The position numbers were made by a program, and so were the translations under genes. From positions 1 through 21,809 of the forward strand of contig JAJZRD010000038.1 in the NCBI GenBank assembly GCA_021845945.1: a stretch of 21,809 nucleotides of DNA, written 5' to 3'. The notes beneath the pieces were generated by a model. That model made no database searches. It was not told where the DNA came from and was given only the letters and a program-made list of their open reading frames with translations. Position 1 is the first letter of the stretch, and every line of letters starts with the position of its first letter. Origin of the DNA: Chloroflexota bacterium (GTDB lineage: Bacteria; Chloroflexota; UBA6077). Shown here one piece after another: positions 6,772-13,606 of the stretch.

Positions 6772-7080
6772 TCACTGGCTGATGGTCAGCCGCTTCCCCT
6801 CGGGCGTTTCGACGGCGTCCAGCGTGACGCCATCGAGTAGGTTGCTGGTCGACGAATCGATGATGAGGACCTTCTTGCCGTTATACTCGACGACCTGGTC
6901 CCCCTCCTTGGGCCGATCCAGCATCAGGCCGAGCCCGACCTGGCCGCTGTTCCCGTTTCCACCCTCCGTCGTCGGCGCCAGCCGTATCGACGTATCCTCT
7001 TCGATGTCCGCCCCCTGCTGCTGCGCTTGCTGCAGAATGTCCTGCAGCAGATCCTTGGCTTCGCTTGTCACGCTGACCAC
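6772..7080 (-). CDS. HesB/IscA-like domain protein lacking cysteines
   Basis: A 102-residue protein. The second half (LMLDRPKEGDQVVEYNGKK, then VLIIDSSTSNLLDGVTLDAV) matches the pattern of the HesB/IscA iron-sulfur biogenesis fold. The three cluster-binding cysteines are absent; the protein has none at all. A function in cluster delivery by the classical mechanism is therefore unlikely. I chose GTG at 7080 because AAGGGGG lies about 8 bases upstream on the minus strand and the fold begins there. An in-frame ATG at 7152 would add a 24-residue segment without a ribosome site. It converges on the transpeptidase gene. The fold assignment is moderate; role unknown. Confidence 0.7.
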   Translation of the reverse strand: MVSVTSEAKDLLQDILQQAQQQGADIEEDTSIRLAPTTEGGNGNSGQVGLGLMLDRPKEGDQVVEYNGKKVLIIDSSTSNLLDGVTLDAVETPEGKRLTISQ

Positions 7081-7289
7081 TGCGACACCCCCTTCAGTTG
7101 CTGAGAGCAGAACGCCCAGAGGGCCAAGAATCGCTCCCTCGGGGAGATCCACCAGCGGCTGGAGCGCCGGCCGCGAGTCCTCCCGTCGTCCGGCGGGCCG
7201 CAGGGCACACCGGCGCCCGCTGGCGCCCTCCAGCTCGTGCTGATGCCGTGGCGAACGCAGTTATCGGGCCAATGAAGAGACCAGGCGGG

Positions 7290-7400
7290 ATGGTTCACGG
7301 ACGCGGTCACAGTGCGGGAGGGCGAAGCTCCTGCTGAGCCGGCTCGCCGGGAGGCTCGCCCTCCCGCACTGTCACCCGATCTCGCGCCCTGGTGAACCAT
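7290..7400. repeat. 111-bp palindromic MITE-like element
   Basis: Terminal arms ATGGTTCAC (7290-7298) and GTGAACCAT (7392-7400) are perfect inverted repeats. Inside, a perfect 16-bp arm pair (7310-7325 with 7356-7371) flanks a GC-rich centre (GAGCCGGCTCGCCGGGAGGC). It contains no ORF, so any mobility would be in trans. A degenerate relative lies at 12193-12320. The rest of the gap 7081-7480 has only a GGCGCC/GGCGCC hairpin near 7210-7225. Confidence 0.75.
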
Positions 7401-7480
7401 GCCGAGATGTAGCCTCGGTGGAGCGGCGGGATCGGGGCAGGAACGGGGCGGTTGGCTCTTTTCCGGGGAGGAGGCGACGC

Positions 7481-8332
7481 TCAGGCCGTCCAGCGGCGCT
7501 GGGCGTCCATCACCAAGGTACCGTTGATCCGCCCCGCCAGACTCTCCATCTCCTGGCGAGTCATCCACTCCTTGCCGCTACGGTAGGAGGTACCACTGGC
7601 CCCCACGTGGAACCGACCGGTCTTGGGGTCGTAGGCATCGGCCACGAAGTAGTGGCCGGGGGTGCTGATGGTGACGGGCTGGCCGGAGGACGCCGTCTCC
7701 ACGACCCGGTTCCAGTCGCCCGAGCCATCCAGTCGCACGGGAACGCCGATCTTCTCCAGCAGCCTCTTCTGGTTGGCCACGCCGTTCATCCCACCGACCG
7801 GGGTCCAGCCCACCGTCTTGGCCAGCTCCACCACCTCCCGCAGGCTCAGATCCCGGCCGCTGGCGCGGGCGAAGGCCACGGCCGCAGCGGGCCCGCAGGC
7901 AGCGTAAGCCTCCTGGGGGGAAAGGGATGGATCGAACTGGCTCGGCACCAACCCCTCGGGGGCCTGCCTTCCAGCAACCGGCGAGCCCAGGCCGGCCGAG
8001 CGTCCGGAGGCAGCCCCGACCCTGCCGGCGGGCTGCGACGCCAGACCCTCGCCCCAGGCCTTCAGGGCCGACAGGGCATCGGTCCACGGCCGTGAGGGGG
8101 CCGACGACGCCAGGAACTGCAGCAGCTCGGGCAGGGAGCGAGCGGCCACGGGGCGCGGCCACGAGACGTCGGAGTCGCTCCCGTCGAGCCTGGACTCCTC
8201 CCTGGAAAGCCACTCCTCCCAGGGAAGGTCCAGGGCCTTCTCGGGCCTGCTCCTGGGGGTAAAGGCCTGCTGAAGCCCGGCCAGGGAGGAGCGAAGGTCG
8301 CTCACCAGACGGGAGGGATCGACTCCAGACAT
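7481..8332 (-). CDS. C39-like (papain-fold) cysteine peptidase domain protein
   Basis: A 283-residue protein from ATG 8332. The C-terminal half is a peptidase C39-like domain, with Cys146 in YAACGPAAAVAFA, His227 in TPGHYFVADAYDP and a following beta hairpin (GRFHVGASGTSYR). The N-terminal ~135 residues are Ser/Ala/Pro-rich and unassigned. No signal peptide or membrane span is visible with this start. The ATG lacks a good ribosome site; an upstream in-frame start at 8413 would add 27 unremarkable residues and no signal peptide. Such domains cleave peptides or leader sequences, or act as wall amidases; the substrate is not evident. It is transcribed divergently from dnaN. Confidence 0.75.
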   Translation of the reverse strand: MSGVDPSRLVSDLRSSLAGLQQAFTPRSRPEKALDLPWEEWLSREESRLDGSDSDVSWPRPVAARSLPELLQFLASSAPSRPWTDALSALKAWGEGLASQPAGRVGAASGRSAGLGSPVAGRQAPEGLVPSQFDPSLSPQEAYAACGPAAAVAFARASGRDLSLREVVELAKTVGWTPVGGMNGVANQKRLLEKIGVPVRLDGSGDWNRVVETASSGQPVTISTPGHYFVADAYDPKTGRFHVGASGTSYRSGKEWMTRQEMESLAGRINGTLVMDAQRRWTA

Positions 8333-8476
8333 TTCACCGAACCCCGTGGGGTAGAGTAGATGCTCGTTGCCGGTAGCGTCCCCTACCTTACGACGTCCCG
8401 GCGCAAAGGCCAAGGGACCATCGTCCCGGTCTCCGAGGACAGCCGTCCCAGGACCCGTCCCCTTGACCGGTTACCC

Positions 8477-8505
8477 TTGATGCTGTTGAGGGGCTGCGGT
8501 ATACT
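8477..8505 (+). promoter_or_regulatory. sigma70-type promoter for dnaN (TTGATG-17-TATACT)
   Basis: TTGATG (8477-8482), a 17-bp spacer and TATACT (8500-8505), 42 bases before the dnaN start codon. Confidence 0.65.
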
Positions 8506-8547
8506 TCTGCCGCCGATGTGCCGTACAACTGTGGGAGGTGGGGCCGG

Positions 8548-9687
8548 GTGAAACTCTCTTGCCTTCAAGAGAACCTGGACAGAGGACTCAATATCGTCAG
8601 CAGAGCCGTTCCCGCTAAGAGCACTCTGCCTGCTCTCAGCAACGTCCTGCTGACTACCGATCAGGGGCGCTTGAAGCTGGCAGCAACCAACCTGGAGGTG
8701 GCCATAAGCTGCTGGATAGGGGCCAAGGTCGAGGAGGAGGGCTCCATCACCGTCCCAGCCAACCTCTTGACCGAGTTCGTGCGCTCCCTGCCCAACGACC
8801 GGATCGACCTCTCCCTCTCCCAGCGCACCCGAACGGTCAACCTGCACTGCGCCCGCTTCGAGGCCAACATCAAGGGGATCGACGCCGAGGAATTCCCCAC
8901 CCTCCCCTCCACCGGCGATGGTTTCAAGATCCTCGTGGATGCTCCGACCCTTCACGACACCATAGCCCAGGTGGTGTTCGCCGCCGCCGCCGACGACAGC
9001 CGCCCGGTGCTCACGGGGGTGCTGGTCACCTTCAACGGCAGCACCATGACCCTGGTGGCGGCCGACGGCTTCCGGATGGCCGTGAAGAACTCGCCCCTGG
9101 GCGCGCCGGTGGAGGAGGAGGTCAGCATCATCGTGCCGGCTCGAGCCCTGCGGGAGCTGGGCCGCATCGTGGCCGATAGCGAGGAGTCGGTCGAGATCTC
9201 CGTCACCTCCACCCGCAACCAGGTGCTGTTCCGGCTGGGCAACGTGGAGCTGGTGTCCCGATTGATCGAGGGGCAGTTCCCCCCTTACGAGAGGATCATC
9301 CCCCCGCCCAGCCCCAACAAGGTGGTCGTCAGCACCGGTGAGTTCCTGAACGCCAACCGCACCGCCGCCATCTTCGCCCGGGACAACTCCAACATCGTCC
9401 GGCTGCAGTTCACCCCAGGCGAGGAGGGGATGACGGCCGGCAAGCTGATCCTATCGGCCACCAGCGCCGAGGTGGGCGACAACGTCGGCGAGATCGACGC
9501 CGCCATCGCGGGCCAGCCCCCCCAGATAGCTTTCAACAGCCGCTACCTGGACGAGCTGCTGAAAGCGCTGGAGAAGAGCTCGCAGCTGTCCCTGGATGTC
9601 TCCTCCTCCTCCAGTCCGGGCACCTTCCGCCCGGTGGGTGACGAGGAGTACATCCACATCATCATGCCAATGCATACGAACCGGTAG
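8548..9687 (+). CDS. dnaN: DNA polymerase III subunit beta (sliding clamp)
   Basis: A 379-residue sliding clamp that rings DNA and tethers replicative polymerase and repair factors. The three clamp domains are evident: domain 1 (KLSCLQENLDRGLNIVSRAV..., TLPALSNVLLTT), domain 2 starting near LHDTIAQVVFAAA with LVAADGFRMAV, and domain 3 with LIEGQFPPYERIIP. The C-terminal MPMHTNR corresponds to the conserved M-P-x-R end of the protein-binding pocket, here with slight divergence. I chose GTG 8548 because GGAGGT (8534-8539) is 8 bases upstream and the fold begins at VKLSC; an upstream in-frame start at 8518 adds ten unconserved residues. recF follows after a 77-base gap. dnaA is not in the window. 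Confidence 0.97.
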   Translation: MKLSCLQENLDRGLNIVSRAVPAKSTLPALSNVLLTTDQGRLKLAATNLEVAISCWIGAKVEEEGSITVPANLLTEFVRSLPNDRIDLSLSQRTRTVNLHCARFEANIKGIDAEEFPTLPSTGDGFKILVDAPTLHDTIAQVVFAAAADDSRPVLTGVLVTFNGSTMTLVAADGFRMAVKNSPLGAPVEEEVSIIVPARALRELGRIVADSEESVEISVTSTRNQVLFRLGNVELVSRLIEGQFPPYERIIPPPSPNKVVVSTGEFLNANRTAAIFARDNSNIVRLQFTPGEEGMTAGKLILSATSAEVGDNVGEIDAAIAGQPPQIAFNSRYLDELLKALEKSSQLSLDVSSSSSPGTFRPVGDEEYIHIIMPMHTNR

Positions 9688-9691
9688 ATGG

Positions 9692-9757
9692 GTGCGAGGC
9701 GTGCGGTGCGTGGTGCGGGTGATCGCTTCTCCGCACCACGCACGCTGCACCTCGCAC
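9692..9757. repeat. 66-bp inverted repeat between dnaN and recF
   Basis: Arms 9692-9718 and 9731-9757 pair over 8 bp (GTGCGAGG/CCTCGCAC) and 13 bp (GTGCGTGGTGCGG/CCGCACCACGCAC), separated by a 6-base internal mismatch, with a 12-base loop. It occupies nearly the whole gap and ends 7 bases before the recF ATG, leaving no ribosome binding site. Confidence 0.8.
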
Positions 9758-9764
9758 TATTCTG

Positions 9765-11045
9765 ATGTTCCTCCATCACCTCTCCCTCGCCAACTTCCGC
9801 AACTACCTCCAATTGGAGCTGGAGCTGCCCGGCCCCGTCGTCCTGTTCCAAGGGGATAACGGCCAGGGCAAGAGCAACCTGCTGGAGGCCATCTACTTCC
9901 TGGCCACCACCCGTCCCCTGCGCGCCGGTTCCGATAGGGAGCTGGTCCACTGGAGGGCCATGGAGGAGCCAATCCCCTTCGCCCGGGTGGCCGGTGCCGT
10001 CCGGAGAAACAGCGGCGACCTGAAGGTGGAGGTCGTGATCCGGGCCGACCGGGCCGAGCGGCAGGGAGCCGTCCTGGCGGAGGGCGGCGTCGCCCCCGGA
10101 GCGCTCTCCAAGCGGATCAAGGTCAACGGCGTGGTGAAGCGAGCCCTGGATCTGATCGGGCTGATCAACGTGGTGACCTTCTCCCCTCAGGATCTGGAGC
10201 TGATCGCCGGGGCCCCGGCCCTGCGCCGCCGCTTCCTGGACATCGCCAACTGCCAGGTGGACCCCCGCTACTGCCGGGCCCTGCAGCAGTACAATCGGGT
10301 GCTGGTCCAGAGAAACCACCTGCTCAAGGATATCCGGGAGGGCCGCCAGCCGCCCGAGACCCTGGAGTTCTGGAGCGAGGAGCTGGCCAAGAGCGGCTCC
10401 TATCTCCTGGCCCGCCGCCTCGGCACCGTGGCCACCCTGAACCGGCGGATCGACAGCTACCACCACCGGCTGACGGGGACCGGAAAACGGCTGAGGATGA
10501 GCTACCGGTCCAGCGTGGAGGAGGCCGCTGCGCGGGACGGCCCGCCCGGCCCTCACCCCGACCCTCTCCCACGGGGAGAGGGAGAAACCACGGAAGTGGA
10601 GCAGCAGGTCGAGCTGTTCCGGGAGGCGCTCCGCCGCTACCGAAGGCGGGAGACGCTCCAGGGGATGTCGCTGGTGGGGCCCCACCGGGACGACCTGCTC
10701 TTCCTGGCGGACGGCATCGACGTGAACGTGTACGGCTCCAGGGGGGAGCAGCGCGCGGTGGCCCTGGCCCTCAAGCTATCCGAGGTGGAGTTCATGCAGG
10801 CCGCTACCGGCGAGCGCCCCATCCTCCTGCTGGACGACGTGATGTCGGAGCTGGACCCCGCCCGACGGCGGCTGCTGCTGGAGACCATCGACAACTCCGG
10901 CCAGACCCTGATCACCGCCACCGACCTGGGCTCCTTCTCCCCCGAGTTCCTGGCCCGCGCCGCCCTGTTCCACATCGAGCAGGGTGCCGTTACCAGGATG
11001 ACGGGGAGAGGGGGAGACGGGGAGACGGGGAGACCCACTCCCTGA
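9765..11045 (+). CDS. recF: DNA replication/repair protein RecF
   Basis: A 426-residue SMC-like ATPase that loads RecA at gapped DNA with RecO/RecR. Visible are the N-terminal LSLANFRNY motif, Walker A GDNGQGKS (30-37), the signature SRGEQRAVALALKL and Walker B PILLLDDVMSELD. ATG 9765 fits the family start but has no Shine-Dalgarno; the preceding inverted repeat has taken its place. The protein is longer than usual (about 360-400). Near residues 258-276 is an extra segment, PGPHPDPLPRGEGE, encoded by a palindromic dispersed repeat inserted in frame in a variable region. The C-terminal tail MTGRGGDGETGRP is encoded by GGGGAGAC tandem repeats. All ATPase motifs remain intact, so function is probably retained. 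Confidence 0.95.
   Translation: MFLHHLSLANFRNYLQLELELPGPVVLFQGDNGQGKSNLLEAIYFLATTRPLRAGSDRELVHWRAMEEPIPFARVAGAVRRNSGDLKVEVVIRADRAERQGAVLAEGGVAPGALSKRIKVNGVVKRALDLIGLINVVTFSPQDLELIAGAPALRRRFLDIANCQVDPRYCRALQQYNRVLVQRNHLLKDIREGRQPPETLEFWSEELAKSGSYLLARRLGTVATLNRRIDSYHHRLTGTGKRLRMSYRSSVEEAAARDGPPGPHPDPLPRGEGETTEVEQQVELFREALRRYRRRETLQGMSLVGPHRDDLLFLADGIDVNVYGSRGEQRAVALALKLSEVEFMQAATGERPILLLDDVMSELDPARRRLLLETIDNSGQTLITATDLGSFSPEFLARAALFHIEQGAVTRMTGRGGDGETGRPTP
10544..10590. repeat. Palindromic dispersed repeat inserted in frame in recF
   Basis: Centre CCCTCTCCC (10562-10570), ACG, GGGAGAGGG (10574-10582), a perfect 9-bp palindrome. It is preceded by CCCTCACCCCGA and encodes PHPDPLPRGEGE, the signature of a widespread CCCTCACCCC...GGGGAGAGGG intergenic repeat class. 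A related hairpin is at 20641-20665. Ends are approximate. Confidence 0.75.
10999..11034 (+). repeat. GGGGAGAC tandem repeats at the recF 3' end
   Basis: Four imperfect units of GGGGAGAC/GGGGAGAG encode the last residues of RecF (TGRGGDGETGR). Confidence 0.6.
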
Positions 11046-11125
11046 GAGATACACGGGGGGCGCAACCGGTCGGCATCGTCGGGGCAACCCTCGCCGGCGC
11101 ACTGGTGCACGCGGTTGACCGGAGT

Positions 11126-11131
11126 TATAAT
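11126..11131 (+). promoter_or_regulatory. Perfect -10 box TATAAT, possible tatA promoter
   Basis: TATAAT lies 70 bases upstream of the tatA start. The best-looking -35 word, TTGACC at 11115, is only 5 bp away, and the correctly spaced hexamer TGGTGC is poor, so this is tentative. Confidence 0.35.
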
Positions 11132-11201
11132 CAGCATACGGAATCATTCCTTTTCGCTGCCATCTTCCCCATCAACTCTTTGCTCGGGAAAGGACGATCT
11201 C

Positions 11202-11741
11202 ATGAATTTCCTTGGACTCGGCCCCGGCGAGCTTCTCCTGATCATGGTGCTGGCCCTCATCGTGTTCGGTCCCGGCAAGCTGCCGGAGATCGGGCAGGGT
11301 TTGGGTAAGGCGATCCGTGAGTTCCGCAGGGCCACCGACAGCATAACCCAGGAGTTCAACCGTGAGTTGTCGTTGGACACGCTGACCCAGCCGCAGCCAT
11401 CCCAGCCTGCCGCCGCGGCGCCGGCTGCCGAGGAGCCCCACCCGGTGGCGGTAGCGGTCACCGAGGAGCCTCACGCCGCACCTGAGCCGATGGTGGTCGA
11501 GCCCCAGCGGGCCGAGACGGCGGTGGCTACCGCCGATGGCACCGAGACCGCGGCGACGGCTCCCGCCCGCAAGAGGACTCGCCGGGTGAGGACCGCCACG
11601 GCCGACACCGAGACCGATGGCGCCTCCGCCGAGAGCGGCTCCTCGGTAAAGAGGATCCGCAAGCTCAGAGCCACCGCTAGAACCGAAGCTCCGGCAGAAG
11701 AGACCACCCAGCCCCAACGGCCGGAGAGCCTGGAGGCCTGA
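11202..11741 (+). CDS. tatA: Twin-arginine translocase subunit TatA/TatB family
   Basis: A 179-residue TatA/B-family protein forming the membrane pore or receptor component for export of folded proteins. The N-terminal hallmark is [20 protein letters not shown] (one short membrane helix, then the FGP hinge), followed by [20 protein letters not shown], the amphipathic helix. The remaining ~120 residues are a long, disordered, Ala/Glu/Thr-rich tail with basic patches ([15 protein letters not shown]), longer than in most TatA. ATG 11202 follows AAAGGA at 11189-11194. No tatC is visible. It may serve the transpeptidase at 5447, whose signal has an RR-x-F-L motif. The RNase H gene follows 5 bases later. 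Confidence 0.9.
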   Translation: MNFLGLGPGELLLIMVLALIVFGPGKLPEIGQGLGKAIREFRRATDSITQEFNRELSLDTLTQPQPSQPAAAAPAAEEPHPVAVAVTEEPHAAPEPMVVEPQRAETAVATADGTETAATAPARKRTRRVRTATADTETDGASAESGSSVKRIRKLRATARTEAPAEETTQPQRPESLEA

Positions 11742-11746
11742 CACCC

Positions 11747-12172
11747 TTGCCCGCCGAGAGGGACCCACAACCCCCGGACTACCTGCTCATCTTCGACGGT
11801 GGGTCCCGCAACAATCCGGAGTTCGGCTACGGAAGCTACCTCCTGATCACCCCCGAGGGGCCTTTGGCGCCCCGGCGACTGGAATTCGGCCGCGGCGTCA
11901 CCAACAACCAGGCGGAGTACATGGCCCTGGTGGCGGGGCTGCGGGAGCTCCCGGCGATCCTGGAGGCGTCGGGCCGGCAGCAGGGGGAGGTAGCCCTGGA
12001 GGTGCGGGGCGACAGCAGCCTGGTGATCAACCAGCTGCTGGGCCGCTGGCGGGTCAGACACCCGGGCCTTCGGCCTCTCTACGAGGAGGCCCGGCGGCTG
12101 CTGAGCGGTTTTCGCTGGGTGAGGCTGGTGTGGACTCCCCGGGCCCGGTCGGTGGAGCTCCTTGGCCACTGA
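11747..12172 (+). CDS. Ribonuclease HI-like protein, 3' end apparently frameshifted
   Basis: A 141-residue RNase H fold (would hydrolyse RNA in RNA-DNA hybrids). Catalytic acids Asp17 (IFDGGSRNNP), Glu57 (NNQAEYMAL) and Asp89 (RGDSSLVINQLLG) are present. The fourth, in the usual P-R-x-x-N-x-x-A-D-x-L-A motif, is missing: the protein reads TPRARSVE then LLGH-stop. The next reading frame continues SLATDRKAAVE from 12159, exactly as expected after the Asp, so about 5 bases (or 2) appear to have been lost near 12157. The restored frame would run into the repeat at 12193. Start TTG 11747 has GGAGG at 12 to 15 bases upstream. It is probably co-transcribed with tatA. Possibly inactive, unless the deletion is an assembly error. 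Confidence 0.8.
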   Translation: MPAERDPQPPDYLLIFDGGSRNNPEFGYGSYLLITPEGPLAPRRLEFGRGVTNNQAEYMALVAGLRELPAILEASGRQQGEVALEVRGDSSLVINQLLGRWRVRHPGLRPLYEEARRLLSGFRWVRLVWTPRARSVELLGH

Positions 12173-12192
12173 CCGAAAGGCCGCCGTGGAGG

Positions 12193-12320
12193 GAAGTGGC
12201 AGGGCGAAGCTGCTGAGCCGGCTCGCCGGGAGGCTCGCCCTCCCACAGCTGCTCGCCGGGAGGCTCGCCCTCCCGCAGCGGCTACACGGTCTCACCTCGG
12301 GGCGAACCATGCTGAGGCAG
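12193..12320. repeat. Degenerate MITE-like repeat with internal 30-bp duplication
   Basis: It shares GGCGAAGCT...CTGAGCCGGCTCGCCGGGAGG, the CTCGCCCTCCC arm and a right end (GAACCATGCTGAG) with the element at 7290-7400, but lacks the left ATGGTTCAC end. A 24-base unit is duplicated at 12221-12244 and 12251-12274. It fills most of the gap 12173-12427. Confidence 0.65.
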
Positions 12321-12377
12321 CTAGAAAATGGCACCGTTCGTGCAGTACCTCCGAAATACGTTAGGGCCTGATCGGCT

Positions 12378-12406
12378 TTGCTAATCGGAGAGTGAGGGTG
12401 TAGAAT
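12378..12406 (+). promoter_or_regulatory. sigma70-type promoter (TTGCTA-17-TAGAAT)
   Basis: TTGCTA (12378-12383), a 17-bp spacer and TAGAAT (12401-12406), upstream of a leader ORF and the DUF151 nuclease gene. Confidence 0.6.
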
Positions 12407-12427
12407 GGGCAATAGGAGGAGATGGTA

Positions 12428-12502
12428 GTGCGCAAGGTATTACTTCAGCTATCTCCTGCTGCTCTCCCTCTAGGAACCGCACAGGTGGCAAAGGAGACAT
12501 AG
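12428..12502 (+). CDS. Candidate leader ORF upstream of DUF151 nuclease (24 aa)
   Basis: GTG 12428 lies 8 bases after a strong ribosome site (AGGAGG within 12414-12421). An in-frame ATG at 12422 is too close to it. The ORF encodes a basic/hydrophobic peptide beginning MRKVLLQLSPAALPLG and stops at TAG 12500-12502, 2 bases before the GTG of the nuclease gene, an arrangement typical of translational coupling. AGGAGAT (12419-12425) can also pair with ATCTCCT further down, covering the ribosome site. I recognise no family. It may be a regulatory leader peptide or chance. Confidence 0.4.
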   Translation: MRKVLLQLSPAALPLGTAQVAKET

Positions 12503-12504
12503 GC

Positions 12505-13086
12505 GTGATCGAGGTCTTCGTCGAGAGCATTCGGGTAAACATGGCCAATTACAAGCGGGTGGTCATGCTCAAAGAGAAGCAGGATGGGCGCTACCTCCCG
12601 ATCTGGATTGGCCATTTCGAGGCCGATGCCATCGCCATCCCTTTGCAGAACGTGCAGGTGAGCCGGCCTCTGACTCACGACCTGCTGCGGTCGGTCATCT
12701 CCGCGCTAGGCGCCAAGGTGTTGAGCATCGTCATCAACGACCTGGCCGATGAGACCTTCTTCGCCAAGCTGGTGCTGGACGCCGACGGCCGCCACCTGGA
12801 GATAGACTCCCGTCCCAGCGACGCCATAGCCCTGGCCGTTCGGCTGGGGGTGCCCATCTACGTTGCCGAGTCGGTCCTGGACCAGGCGGGGATGAAGCTG
12901 GACACCGAGGGTGAGGAGGGCGAGGAGGAGCAGACCCTCATCGAGGGGGAGGCCGAAGCGGGGGAAACCGGCCCCAGCGCCGACGACGAGCGGCTCTCCA
13001 TCTTCCGACAGTTCATCGAGACCCTGGACATGGACGACCTCGGCAAGGGCAAAGAGGGCAGGGAAGGCCCCTCCGAGACGAAGTAA
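12505..13086 (+). CDS. Bifunctional nuclease family protein (DUF151)
   Basis: A 193-residue protein. Residues 1-130 form a DUF151 domain, with MIEVFVESIRVNMANYKRVVML, the core YLPIWIGHFEADAIA, and HLEIDSRPSDAIALAVRLGVPIYVAE, which contains the conserved S-R-P-S-D-A-I-A-L-A motif. Characterised family members have reported DNase/RNase activity. The C-terminal ~60 residues are very acidic (EGEEGEEEQTLIEGEAEAGE) and end in a short helical segment. Start GTG 12505 follows AAGGAG. The zinc-ribbon gene begins 14 bases after its stop, suggesting one operon. Confidence 0.9.
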   Translation: MIEVFVESIRVNMANYKRVVMLKEKQDGRYLPIWIGHFEADAIAIPLQNVQVSRPLTHDLLRSVISALGAKVLSIVINDLADETFFAKLVLDADGRHLEIDSRPSDAIALAVRLGVPIYVAESVLDQAGMKLDTEGEEGEEEQTLIEGEAEAGETGPSADDERLSIFRQFIETLDMDDLGKGKEGREGPSETK

Positions 13087-13100
13087 GCGGGGTAACCGAG

Positions 13101-13496
13101 GTGGAGGAGAAGGAGCAGCCGGAGCAGATCGTCAAGCGGCTTATGGCAGCCGTCAAGTGCACCGTCTGCGGTTCCCCTTACGAGAGCGACAGGATCAAGG
13201 TCCTCGGCCATCGGGACGAGCTCTGGTTCCTCACGGTCACCTGCGGCCGATGCCACACCCAGGGTCTGGTGGCCGCCCTTCTGAAGGATGGCGACGGAAG
13301 CTCCGCGACCCTCACCCGCATCTCCGTTCCGGGCAAAGCCCTCCCCATCGAGGAGTTGACCCCCACGACGGGGGTGGCGATCCCCGCTGAGCCGGTCACG
13401 GCGGACGACGTGCTGGAGATGCACCAGTTTCTCCAGGATTTCGACGGGAATTTCGCCCGCCTCTTCGGCAACAGCGGGAGGTGGGCGGCCAGCTAG
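13101..13496 (+). CDS. Zinc-ribbon hypothetical protein
   Basis: A 131-residue protein with a four-cysteine zinc-ribbon pattern: Cys20-x2-Cys23 (KCTVCGSPY) and Cys48-x2-Cys51 (TCGRCHTQG), the two knuckles separated by beta strands (RIKVLG, LWFLTVT). The C-terminal half has no recognised domain except an acidic helix (TADDVLEMHQFLQDFDGNFARLF). GTG 13101 has only a weak ribosome site (GGGGTA); ATG 13143 is an alternative that would still keep both knuckles. Its tight spacing after the DUF151 nuclease suggests a shared operon and perhaps a nucleic-acid-related role. Confidence 0.75.
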   Translation: MEEKEQPEQIVKRLMAAVKCTVCGSPYESDRIKVLGHRDELWFLTVTCGRCHTQGLVAALLKDGDGSSATLTRISVPGKALPIEELTPTTGVAIPAEPVTADDVLEMHQFLQDFDGNFARLFGNSGRWAAS

Positions 13497-13606
13497 GATC
13501 GGTTCCTCGCAGCGACGATGCGGCCGTGGAGAGGCCTCCATCCGCGATGCCCCGGCTTCCAGCAACCTCGCAGCCACACCTGATCCCGACTGCTGGAGGA
13601 GAGTCG

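Noticed and set aside
12162..12371. Separate 69-residue protein overlapping the RNase H end
   Set aside because: Its first residues are the displaced RNase H C-terminus and the rest is translated repeat sequence.
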